A DNA stretch of 64,000 nt, taken from the NCBI GenBank assembly GCA_021234155.1, contig JAJEKV010000021.1, positions 13,019,760 to 13,083,759 on the forward strand, given 5' to 3'. The notes below the pieces were generated by a model. That model had not been told where the DNA came from and made no database searches. It saw only the letters and a program-made list of their open reading frames with translations. Source of the stretch: Isoetes taiwanensis (taxonomy: Eukaryota > Streptophyta > Lycopodiopsida > Isoetales > Isoetaceae). Numbering within the stretch: position 1 is the first letter of the stretch; each line of letters starts with the position of its first letter. The position numbers and the translations under genes are program-made. Below are positions 39,367 to 50,477 of this stretch, piece after piece.

Positions 39367-41770
39367 TCAGTACTTTTTCAGTACTTTCTCTACTTTTTTC
39401 CAAGAATCTGTGGATAATCCTGGACCCCATACTTCGCACCCGTATAACAAAACTGTCTGTACAAGCACACGGTATAAGGTGTGTTTCAAGCTGAAATCCC
39501 ATATATTTGCCTTTCCACTTTTACACTGCATGCTATACAATGCTCTTAAGCCTCCATTTACTCTATGCTCAACAACAGAATTCCAATTATGCCCTTTGTC
39601 CACATGTATTCCCAAAAATACCGATTCTCCTTGGTAATAAAATTTAAGATGATCCATTTTATTTGCCCCAAAAACCATCATCTTTACCCGCATACCTTTT
39701 TCATCACAAAAATAGGCTGATGTGTCTAAATGCTTTTGCATGTCTGCAATTGAGCAGGAAAGAAGAACCATGTCATCCACATATAGGAGCAACAAAACCA
39801 TATAGTTAGACAATGAAGTACCTCCCCCACCATATTTTGCTATCCAATACTCTAATTGGTCCATAAACAAACCAAAAAAAAATGGGTGACAAAGGACAAC
39901 CTTGCTTCACTCCAATGTTGCTTCCCACTATCTCTGCTCAATGTAAGGGGAAGATAATTGCACCAAGACTTTCTCATAGAGTATTTTCACTGCCCGTCTA
40001 AGTTCGATTGGTACCCCCAAGGTTTCCAATCTTTCCCATAAATTTTCAGGAGATACTGTGTCGAATGCTTTGATATAGTCAACAAAAAAGGCATATAGCG
40101 GCTTTTTCTTCCCCTTAACTGAATCGATTATAGCACGCAAAGATACTAAGTGGTCTATTGTGGATTTTTTAGGCCTAAAACCTACTTTTCCAATGGCTCT
40201 AACATTATACTCTTCTGTCCAAGCACTCAGTTACAATTCAGCATGGCAGCAAATAACTTGACATATAGACTTTCACCAAAATCATCCGATAATTCCCTAG
40301 ATCACTTTCATCTCCATTTTTGTGTAGAGGGATAACTCTATTTAGTTGCCAAGTGCGTGGAAAGCCTTCACCCAAGATAGAGTTAAATAGTGACAACAAT
40401 GCTATATGTACAGAATTACCTGCCCATTTAAACATTTCCGCCATCAACCCTATGGCATCGGCTGCTTTCCCGTACCCTTCTTCTAGATATTCCAACGTGA
40501 AGCACCACTTTGCATCCTGCAAATATTCAATATTACTGAGTTCATTAACATTTGACATATGATAGAGTTTATGCACTTGGCCAATCAGCGCCGTTGGGTC
40601 CAAGCGAGTCTCCTCCTGCATTTTAGGCTTAAGCTCCTTCCAAAACTGTGTGGAATCTGCTATAGTATCTTTTATCAAGTCTTTCTGTTTTTGATATACA
40701 TATTTTTTCTTTTTTGATTTAGTCAACGCCACATATTCTTTTTTGACCTTCTGCCTATCTGTTCCTTTTGCTCTTTTATATGCTTCTCTTTTTGCCTTCC
40801 ATGATCATCAAACCAACTATTACAGGGCAATTTTTTTAACTTTCTACTTGAGACAAAACAATCGATAGAAAGATCCAATACCAGTTCTGCCAAATTTTTA
40901 CTCAGTGCATCAATATCCCTAGGCCAGCTTATCTCAGATGCTCTTGCTTCACATTTTTTCATAAACCTCTCTGCCTTATGATAGTTCCTGCGAATTTTGG
41001 GCTTAAAGACATTACAGTGCTGACTACGTACATTGCGTTTAACACAACTGTTAGCGAAGCATGATCTGAAATTTTCTCCATCTCTTCCCCAATAGACATA
41101 TGCAACATCTGTTCCACAAATTGAGCTTTAGCAAGAACAAGATCAATAATACTAGCATTTCTGCATGTGCATTTACCTGTATCAGGGAACAGCTGTGTAC
41201 CATTATATACCAACAAATCAAGCCCGCTATATATATTAAGTACATAGTTACCTTGAGGTGTAGGCCATCTTATTTTGTCTGCAGTAGTTCTATTCCAGCC
41301 TTTTTAGTACACTTCTGTGTCATCAAGCATTTCAACCCATAGGGGTTCCCCTTCCATGCTAGCTATAGCTGCTTGCTTATTAGCAATACGCCCGTTAAAG
41401 TCACCTAGTAAGAAAATATCACCTACTGACATCATGGAAAGCACATCCTGCTCCAAACTGAAAAATGGGTCATCTCTGTCTACGTGTTCTATATTATATA
41501 CTGGAGACTCTCTTGGTGGAAAACCTGCCACAAAGATCTTACCTTTCTGACCAGGTACTTCAATGCAGATATGTTGCATTGACCCCATTCCTTCCGCTAA
41601 TTTTATCAAATGTTTTATGTGTGATTTTACATAACACGCTATCCCGCCATGGCCCATTAAGTGCCATCCTTTATTATATCAAACAAAATTTAACAATATG
41701 AATCCATGGATATCAGGTAAACTTTTCTCTTCATTCTCACATGTTTCTAAGAAAGACAACTGCAAGTAAA
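39367..41770 (-). pseudogene. LINE copy 1 ORF2: APE endonuclease and reverse transcriptase, broken
   Basis: The endonuclease part shows SFLETCENEEKSLPDIHGF, GHGGIACYVKSHIKH, GDIFLLGDFNGRIANKQ (the catalytic GDFN motif) and ISDHASL near its end. The reverse transcriptase part shows FPRTWQLNRVIPLHKNGDES, then KPLYAFFVDYIKAFDTVSPE, then the catalytic YVDDMVLLS box and VNGGLRALYSMQCK. This enzyme would nick target DNA and prime reverse transcription from the LINE RNA. At least five frame changes interrupt it, so it is inactive. Confidence 0.85.
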
Positions 41771-41869
41771 TCATATGCTACCCCTACTTTATACTGGCTA
41801 ATAGAATTAATGTTCCAACACATTATTCTGGTGGTCCCGCTTACCTATGCATCGTCTTGCCTTTCCACC

Positions 41870-42770
41870 ACGACCTTGCCATGCCTCCAAAATGCTTTTT
41901 TCCCCGCTTGTTTTGCTTCCTTAAAGATCTGCAATTGTTCTTTGTGTTTCTAGAGCTTTTATTTAGTAAGATCATCATTGATCCAAATTCTCTTTTCCTT
42001 GAGCATGGTTTTCTTTTCCAATATATTGATCTTGTCTTCCCTCGATCTCAACTTAACAATGATGTGTTTGTCCCTGTCACTCTACTTCCCGATCTGGAAT
42101 GCATCCACAATGTGTGTATCCATCAGCTGAAGCTCATTCTCACAGAAAGATTGAACAATTTCTTTAGTTTTTTCCCTTGTCTGCTCTGGTATACCAATCA
42201 GACGAATATTCAATGCCTTCTCCTTCTTTTCTTGTTCTTTCATAAAGAATGCGAGCTGATTTTGAATGTCGGAGACCTCTTTGCTTACAGGTTTTGTTTC
42301 TGCATCCTTATCTTCACTATCTCATTGTCACTGCTCATAAATTCTTGCTTGAAATGCTCAAAGTCTGATTTAAGGCCATGCTTGAATTGCTCAAGTTTAG
42401 CCATCATCTTGCCTTGACATTTCTCTAACTCTGTTTGTACATGAGCACGCATAAAATTCTTAAAATCACTAACCAAATTTTGAACGGAGCTCTCCATTGA
42501 TAACTTCATAGCCATAGTAGAAGCCTACATCGCTGTCCTCATCTGCGAAACTGCCTCCATTAAATCCTTCTTTGTGACTTCAGATCCAGCTTTAGACTCT
42601 GCTTCCTGTATAGCAGACGCATCTGAATGGGACGTAGTCCCATTGCTTGCCGACTCACCAGCAGCCACATCCACTAGCGTTGGGCCTCCAGACTCTATTT
42701 TGTTTTACTTGCTTTTGATTTTTGCCCCATCAGCAGTTCCAGAAAATGGTAGTTACAGGCTGTCAAACTG
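41870..42770 (-). pseudogene. LINE copy 1 ORF1 (coiled coil plus L1-type RRM/CTD), broken
   Basis: The minus-strand N-terminal part contains a helical, charged segment (VQTELEKCQGKMMAKLEQFK and following, 42515-42285). About 42230-41870 then encodes NIRLIGIPEQTREKTKEIVQ, a KHIIVKLRSREDK stretch, TMLKEKRIWINDDLTK and AFWRHGKVVVE. The coiled coil followed by an RRM-like and a C-terminal domain with IWINDDLT is the layout of L1 ORF1 proteins (Transposase_22 type), RNA chaperones of the retrotransposition particle. Stops are present. Confidence 0.65.
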
Positions 42771-42846
42771 ATCCAAAAGTATTGGTATCATATACAGTTG
42801 GAAAGATTCGGAACAAGCTTTTCAAGAGTCCAGACACACTGTAATC

Positions 42847-42848
42847 TC

Positions 42849-42916
<68 letters not shown>

Positions 42917-43117
42917 TAGTAGTTTTAACGTCACGCCCCTAGGCAGCATCCAACTGGACATGTGACCACACACCACACTACATTGCTCAGTTGGGCCCTG
43001 CCCCCAACCACCTTACATTGCGTCTGTTGGGATTTTACCCCCAACAGTACCGAGTGCGATTCTGGACGGTCTCGAACCAGAGACCACATTGCTAAGGAAC
43101 TAGTGTGTTACCACTAG

Positions 43118-43120
<3 letters not shown>
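42847..43120 (-). mobile_element. tRNA-derived SINE with (TC)n tail
   Basis: Minus strand. It starts GGTCTAGTGGTAACACACTA (box A-like GGTCTAGTGG, 43120-43111). Box B GGTTCGAGACC follows 32 bp later (43078-43068), the spacing of an RNA polymerase III internal promoter. A body of about 150 bp then includes a hairpin CTGTTGGG...CCCAACAG (43024-43047). The 3' end reads GGGGCGTGACGTTAAAACTA then CTATCTATC and a (TC)n tail (42911-42847). It lies exactly between the 5' end of LINE copy 1 and the tail of LINE copy 2. It is not a tRNA gene because the tRNA fold is incomplete. A TSD cannot be judged inside the microsatellite. Confidence 0.8.

Positions 43121-43178
<58 letters not shown>
43121..43178 (-). 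repeat. (GA)n microsatellite = (TC)n tail of LINE copy 2
   Basis: 58 bp of GA directly following the 3' stem-loop of the LINE copy at 43179. Confidence 0.95.
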
Positions 43179-43181
<3 letters not shown>

Positions 43182-43330
43182 GAAATGTATTATTCCGTCT
43201 TTGGAGACCATCAGATCTATGATATACATCAAGAAAAACACTTTCAAAATAAAAAATATTTTCATGTGATGAGCCCCCAAAAATGAGAGGTTCCTCATCA
43301 AGCTCACTCTCTTCTCCATTACTCCATCCA

Positions 43331-45467
43331 TTAGATATTTTTATTTTCTCTCAACTGTAACACATCCATCAGAAAACTTGCAATACGAGTTGCTGGAAGG
43401 TGGAAGAAGGATATAAGATCATTGACTCGAATGTCAAATCTGCCCCTTAGAGCTTGGTACGTAGGACACCTTAAAATTATGTGCCCTTCATCCTCAACTT
43501 CATTTGCTCCATATGCCCGACATACTCTATATTCATGCGCTATTTTCATCCATCTCCCTACCTCCACATTTAAGTGATGCGCGCTCAACCTCATCCTGCA
43601 AATGATGTGCCTTGTCTTAGATGAGATATTAGCACTTAGATAACTCATCTCCTGCAGTGTAGGATTCATCTGTGCCCTGTAATGTAGCATTTTTGCCTGG
43701 TCTAGACTATATACGGAGCATAACCATCTCCACCACCCATTCCCTGATCTTACCCTTATTCTGATCTAGCCACTCAATGTTTAACCCCCATTTTCTTAGT
43801 CAAGTCATGCCATCTGCATACCACCCTTTATCAAACGACTCCTTTAGAGCCAAACGAGGATAGCTATTGTTAGCTAGACTATCTACCTTGCACAGATATG
43901 TTGAGAATTGGCATATAGCCTCACACTACAGCAGTAGCATACCGCATTCCACTAGCATCATTTTGTATGGGGTTTGCATTTTAACCCCAAGCTTAGCATG
44001 CAGAAATTTCTTTTGCACTTTTTTTATTTTTTGCTGTAGTTCCAAAGATAGACCTGGGCCCCCATACTTCACAACTGTATGGGACAATCACTGCACCAGA
44101 GTTTTGAATAGCATTTCCTTCAAACTAAATTTCGAACATCTGCTTTCACACATTGCCTTTGCATCACAAAAAGGCCTTAACCCCCCCCCTTCCCAATTCA
44201 CTCTCTGTTCTGCTATTTGATAATCCCCAGGTACTTGTAAGACGTGGATATCTCAATAGGGTTGCCTTTATAAAAGAAAGCATATTTTTTGTCTAGCGTG
44301 TCCCAAAAATAACTACCTTAGTTTTGCTCAAATTCACCTTTAGCCCCTTAGCATTACAAAAAGCAGCTAGAGCGTCTAAGTGTTTCTGCATTCCTTCTTT
44401 GCTCCTAGCTATCAATACAATGTCATCGGTATACAAGAGCAAGCGAATAACATATCCTGCCAATGGGGTTCCTTTCCCCCCAATATTCCGTACCCATACT
44501 TTCAGTTCATCAATAAAAATGCCAAAGAGGGTCGGAGACATAGGACATCCTTGCTTGACTCCAATGTTACTGACCACTACATACCCACACTCCTCACTGA
44601 ATGGCTTAGAGAGTTTAACAAGAACATTCTCATAAAGCAATCTTACCGCATCTCTGTATTCTTCAGACACACTTATACGCTCCATGCTAATCCAAAGATT
44701 GGCCCTGCATATTGTATGAAAGGCTTCGGTGCAATCAACAAATGTAGCAAAGAGTGGTTTTCTTGTTCCTTTGACAACATCTATCATAGCCCGAAAAGTG
44801 ATAAGGTGATCAATTGTGGATTTCTGAAGCCTAAACCCTGCTTGCCCCTTGGCTCTGATCTCGTACATCTCTGCCCAACTGCTAATTTTGTGCTCTATAA
44901 TTGTAGCATACAACTTTGCATATAAGTTACTCACCATAATCATTCTGTAGTTGCCAGGGTCATTCTTATCTCCTGTCTTATGTATTGGAATCACCCATTT
45001 GACCTGCCACGCTGCATTAAACATTAGTGTGAGTGCCTCTACCATTTTAGGCCCTGCCCACTTTAAAAGCTCAGACACTAGACCCGTGGCATCTGCCACC
45101 TTCCTGTTGGCAAGCTTATCAAGCCCCATTGAATGTCATCTTTTGAAAAAGAAAAGCCGCACTTCCTATTTTGCCATTCATCCTGCTACCCTTCCACATG
45201 ATACAATTTCCTTACCATGTCTATCAGATCATCCGCATGCAAACGAGATTCTTCATGCCTGGCTTGTTTGAGTTTCTTCCAAAATGTAAAAGGTTCTACT
45301 ATCAAATCTCTTACCAATTCCTTTTGTTTACATCGCAAGAATGCCGGTTTCTTTACTTTAGTAAGAGTTTTAAATTCTTTAATCAATTGTGCCCTAGTTG
45401 TCCCTGTTGCTTCTTTGTAATTATAGAAGTTAAAAGAGTACTTATCCCATCTAGTCCTTCTGGCCAT
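43331..45467 (-). pseudogene. LINE copy 2 ORF2: reverse transcriptase without endonuclease
   Basis: The best-preserved reverse transcriptase of the family runs 278 codons without a stop (45129-44293): VKWVIPIHKTGDKNDPGNYR, AGFRLQKSTIDHLITFRAMI, VVSNIGVKQGCPMSPTLFGI and the catalytic YTDDIVLIARSKEGM, ending in VNLSKTKVVIFG. The downstream C-terminal part (43690-43331) has RLSAHHLNVEVGRW and a CRAYGANEVEDEGHIILRC knuckle (C-x10-11-H-x4-C). Upstream, 45467-45186 is the linker before RT. With no endonuclease and several frame breaks it is inactive. Confidence 0.88.
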
Positions 45468-45558
45468 ATCACCTACTCGTAATTTTTTTCAAACATGGTG
45501 AGATATGCTTCCTTTTTCCGTTCAACTACATATTATATCCGATACGAGCTGCTAAGCT

Positions 45559-46138
45559 CTACGCGTGCCTCTGGCTGTCGGCATTTTGCCATGATGGACA
45601 CAATGACATGTATATGGTAAGATTCACTTCTCTCACCACCACATTTTGTGGTTTAGCCCCTTTCAGCCCTGCTCTAAAAACATCCTCGATCTCAATTCCT
45701 TCCAGATTCATTTGTGTTGAGAAAAAACGTGCAGCCTCAGTTCTTGTATTTTCATTTTCAACTTTAGGTAAACCTGCAATTCTCAAGTTAAGTGCTCTTT
45801 TATGGCGCTCCTACCTTATTGACCACTTTTTTCACTATCTCCATTGTATTCTCATTTTCCTCATCGCTATCATCATTATCAGACAAAGCCTCAATTTCCC
45901 TTTCTTTCAAAGTGTTAATCTCTTCCCTCAAAATCTGATTTTCCTACTGTAATTCACCTCTCAATGCTGCAAACTCTTCTTTCAAAGACCTATTGGCTTG
46001 TTGTAAGTCAAACAAAGAACTAGAAATTTGGCGTAGTGCACATACCAGTTCAGACTCCTTCTTTGCTGCCTCAGATTCTCTGCTTGCTGCCACCTTTCGC
46101 ATTTGATCCATTGTGTCCATGAGCTTTATCGTTACCAC
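45559..46138 (-). pseudogene. LINE copy 2 ORF1 (coiled coil, RRM-like), truncated
   Basis: 46138-45944 encodes a coiled-coil segment (DTMDQMRKVAASRESEAAKK, then LRQISSSLFDLQQANRSLKE). After a frame change, 45786-45610 encodes MRIAGLPKVENENTRTEAAR and VFRAGLKGAKPQNVVVREVN, the RRM-like core of L1-type ORF1 protein. N-terminal and C-terminal parts are missing. Confidence 0.65.
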
Positions 46139-46287
46139 AGAGGGAGGGAGGGAGGGAGGGAGGTGTTTTTTTTTTCCCCTTTATTTTGTGGGGGGGGAGG
46201 GGCCGCCACTATAGATGCGCATTGAGGATGACCATAAATTACCTTACTAAATATGGCTTAAGTCCTGTTTAGTATCTGCCTCTGCCT

Positions 46288-46319
<32 letters not shown>

Positions 46320-47005
46320 ATGTCCTCTTATGAATCTATAAAGGTCTTTACCTTGATAAGACTTATAGAAGACTTAAATAAACTAGTTGTTTAGCTGGTG
46401 TCAAGGGTAGTGAAGGGGTAGTGAAGGGTTTGATCGCATAAATCATCGTACAAACATAATATAAGAAACAATGTAGTGTTTTGGAATTGGACAAGATCTA
46501 AATCAATAATGGTGTACTTCATCCTCCGCCTCATTCTATCCACATAATTTGTATGTTCCTCATTCATGACTAATATCTTCTTAACAACCCACTTCAACAG
46601 CTTATAATCTTTGAACAGTTAATAATCTCTCTCTATTGGCTGGACTCCAGCATAGCATTCCTTCACATCAACATTGCATCAACCCCTACAAACATAGTGA
46701 GCCAGATGGACAAGGGCCAACATGGCCTTGCTTCCTTCCAAAGATCAGCACTCACTCTCTATGCGTGGATTCAAACAAATAGCAACAAACGTTGTGGATG
46801 GTTGGATGGATGGATGGTACTTTTTAGGTCATACCCGATACCACATGGAACCATTTGCGATTTTGTTGGTTCGAAGAAAATTTGAAGTGCGCCATGTTAA
46901 AAAGTGAATTGTGGCAAAACTTTTGGAGCTTACAGTAGTGAGTTACCACAGCCGTTTCTACTGCCAAGTGGTGGCATTGTAGTTAACTTTCATTCGCCCA
47001 ACTAA
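46139..47005. other. Intergenic with (GAGG)n and poly(A) tracts
   Basis: A (GAGG)n/G-rich stretch (46139-46203) followed by about 30 A residues (46289-46318), and a (GATG)n stretch near 46798-46816. The poly(A) might mark a short retroposed sequence to its left, but I see no source gene. No gene recognised. Confidence 0.5.
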
Positions 47006-49090
47006 ACGCGGAGTCAGTTTTCCATTGGACAGGCTGAGAAATCAAAGATTTCCCTTCTCAGGATATTCAAATCAAGCCACAAATCATTTCCAAAAGAAGT
47101 ACATACACTTCGAAATGTAGATACATTGTGTGATGCAGGGCGATTGACAGAGGCTCTAAGCATTCTAAATATAATAAGCTGGCAAGGTGTGGAGATTTAT
47201 TGGGCTGCTTGTATTCCTATATTGCAGGCATGCAGTAAGAAGAAAGTTTTGGCCAAAGGAAAGCAAATTCATGCCGGCATTATCCGAACTGGGCTTCATC
47301 CAGGTACTTTCTTATCAAATAATTTGCTTAACATGTATGCAAAATGTGGAGTTGTGGCCAATGCATGTGTAGTGTTTGACAATATGCCCAATCGAGACTT
47401 GTTTACATGGACAACTATGATCATGGGATATGCTCAGCATGGATGTGGCGACAGGGCTTTTTGCCTCTTTGTGGAGATGCAGAATTATGGCTTGGCGCCA
47501 GATAATGTCACTTATGTTAGCGTTTTAGCTGCCTGTGCCAGCGCAGGTGTCTTGGAATGGGGGAAACGAGTCCATGCCCATCTCCTTAAAAGGCAAATAG
47601 ATTTGAACGTGTATGTAGGCAATGCCCTCATGGACATGTACTCTAAGTGTGAGATGTTGGAAGATGCATGTACAGTTTTTGATAGAATGAAAAGGCTTGA
47701 TATAGTTTCATGGAATGCAATTATTTCAGCCTACTCACAACATGGAGATGTTCCGGAAGTGATAAACTTGTTTGGACAGATGCTAGATGAACAATGTGTT
47801 GCCGATCAGTTCACATATGTAAGCATCTTGAATTCATGTGCAAATGCAAGGGATTTGCAGCTAGGAAAATGTATCCATGGTCACTTTTTGGTAGCTGGAT
47901 TGGAGCCTAATATTTTTGTGGAAAATACACTTCTTAGTATGTATGTAAAATGTGGGAATCTTGAGAATGGTCTTCAAGTATTCAAGCAAATGCCAAGGCG
48001 GGATACTATTTCATGGACTTTGATGATATCAGGTTATTCTCAAGAGGGAGATTGTAATAATGCTCTTGTTCTTTTCATGCAAATGAAGTCATCTGGCCTG
48101 AGGGCAGACAGTGTAGCATATTCCAACATCTTGGGTGCATGTGCAACCACAGGAGCTCTAGAGTTGGGCAAACGTGTTCATGCCCACCTTGTTGGAACAG
48201 AATTACTATCCGATATATTCATTGGGAATTCTCTCATTGGCATGTATACTAAGTGTGACAATATTCAGAAGGCTTCACAAGTTTTTGAGACGATGCCTGC
48301 ACATGACGTGGTCTCATGGAGTTCAATCATTATGGGATATGTTGACCATGGTAATGGTAGTAGAGCACTTACGCTCTTTATGGAAATGCAACATGTTTGT
48401 AAGCCAAATAAGGTCACATACATGGCAGTGTTGAGTGCTTGTTCAGTATTAGGAGCACTGGAGGCTGGCAAGCGTGTTCATGTCCAAGTTATAAAAGATG
48501 GGCTAGAAACAGATGCCTTGGTAAACAGTCTGCTTATTGATATGTATTGCAAATGTGGGTGCATTGAACGTGCACAAAATGTTTTCTGGAGGGTCCACAC
48601 ATCAGATATGGTGTCTTGGACAGCAATAATTTCAGCATATGCATTGCATGGCAATGGAAATATAACAATAAAGCTCCTCAAACAGATGCAACAGAATGGA
48701 TTTGGTCCAGATAGTATCACCTTCATTTCTATCCTCACTGCATGCACTTATGATGGCTTGGTAGATGAAGGCCTACATTATTTTGATTCCATGACTCATC
48801 TTTACAGATTGAGGCCCATGGATGATCATTATGTATGCCTGGTTGATTTGCTTGTCCGTCCTGGGCACATGCATGAGGCCAAGGATCTTATTGATTCCAT
48901 ACCCTTTCAACCGAGTGTTGTAGTCTGGCTTGCCTTTCTGAGTGCTTGCAGGGTCCGTTTTCATGTAGAACTAGCTGAATGTGCTGTTATAGAGATTCTC
49001 ACATTGGATTCTCAAAATGGGGCAGCCTTTGTGTTGTTGTCAAATATATATGCTGAGGCTATCAGGCAGAATGTGGAAGTCTTGAGCTAG
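47006..49090 (+). CDS. PLS-class PPR protein, E domain truncated
   Basis: A long intronless frame. The visible PPR array starts near VDTLCDAGRLTEALSIL (about 47117) and runs to a stop at 49090. About a dozen and a half P, L and S motifs follow each other, with signatures such as FLSNNLLNMYAKCG, DLFTWTTMIMGYAQHG, LDIVSWNAIISAYSQHG and DMVSWTAIISAYALHG. The C-terminal part GLVDEGLHYFDSMTHLYRLR, YVCLVDLLVRPGHMHEAKDL and FQPSVVVWLAFLSACRV enters the E-type region and ends at FVLLSNIYAEA plus a few unrelated residues. These proteins bind organelle RNA, one base per repeat, and serve editing or processing. No ATG lies in frame between the upstream stop at 47003 and the array, so the start is uncertain and the gene may be 5'-truncated. 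The E2/DYW region is absent. Confidence 0.85.
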   Translation, partial: TRSQFSIGQAEKSKISLLRIFKSSHKSFPKEVHTLRNVDTLCDAGRLTEALSILNIISWQGVEIYWAACIPILQACSKKKVLAKGKQIHAGIIRTGLHPGTFLSNNLLNMYAKCGVVANACVVFDNMPNRDLFTWTTMIMGYAQHGCGDRAFCLFVEMQNYGLAPDNVTYVSVLAACASAGVLEWGKRVHAHLLKRQIDLNVYVGNALMDMYSKCEMLEDACTVFDRMKRLDIVSWNAIISAYSQHGDVPEVINLFGQMLDEQCVADQFTYVSILNSCANARDLQLGKCIHGHFLVAGLEPNIFVENTLLSMYVKCGNLENGLQVFKQMPRRDTISWTLMISGYSQEGDCNNALVLFMQMKSSGLRADSVAYSNILGACATTGALELGKRVHAHLVGTELLSDIFIGNSLIGMYTKCDNIQKASQVFETMPAHDVVSWSSIIMGYVDHGNGSRALTLFMEMQHVCKPNKVTYMAVLSACSVLGALEAGKRVHVQVIKDGLETDALVNSLLIDMYCKCGCIERAQNVFWRVHTSDMVSWTAIISAYALHGNGNITIKLLKQMQQNGFGPDSITFISILTACTYDGLVDEGLHYFDSMTHLYRLRPMDDHYVCLVDLLVRPGHMHEAKDLIDSIPFQPSVVVWLAFLSACRVRFHVELAECAVIEILTLDSQNGAAFVLLSNIYAEAIRQNVEVLS

Positions 49091-50429
<1,339 letters not shown>

Positions 50430-50477
50430 AATGAAATCTATTATTCCGTCTTCGAGACCACCAGGTCTATGAGACGT

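Larger units (their letters stand above)
39003..42846 (-). mobile_element. LINE copy 1 (minus strand), degenerate, 3' end missing
   Basis: From its 5' end (42846) it has a 5' UTR homologous to that of copy 3 (AAACTGATCCAAAAGTATTG matching 54884 onwards), ORF1, then ORF2 with endonuclease (about 41770-40959) and reverse transcriptase (40732-39367). The last recognisable coding is LPRLALEETRNKGWYADIIE (about 39200). The C-terminal zinc knuckle, the hairpin and the tail seen in copies 2 and 3 are absent, so the 3' end is lost near 39003. Many frameshifts and stops are present. Confidence 0.85.
43179..46138 (-). mobile_element. LINE copy 2 (minus strand), internally deleted
   Basis: It contains ORF1 (46138-45559), ORF2 linker (45467-45186), reverse transcriptase (45129-44293), C-terminal knuckle (43690-43331) and the 3' end AGATCTGATGGTCTCCAAAG, then ACGGAATAATACATTTCAC and a (TC)n tail. 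The endonuclease, about 0.8 kb in copies 1 and 3, is missing between about 45590 and 45480. The 5' end is cut at a (GAGG)n tract at 46139. Confidence 0.9.

Noticed and set aside
43068-43120. A tRNA gene on the minus strand
   Set aside because: Box A and B are present, but the acceptor and anticodon arms do not fold as a tRNA and the sequence continues into a SINE body.
46289-46318. Poly(A) as evidence for a processed retrogene
   Set aside because: No gene-like sequence or target-site duplication could be seen upstream.
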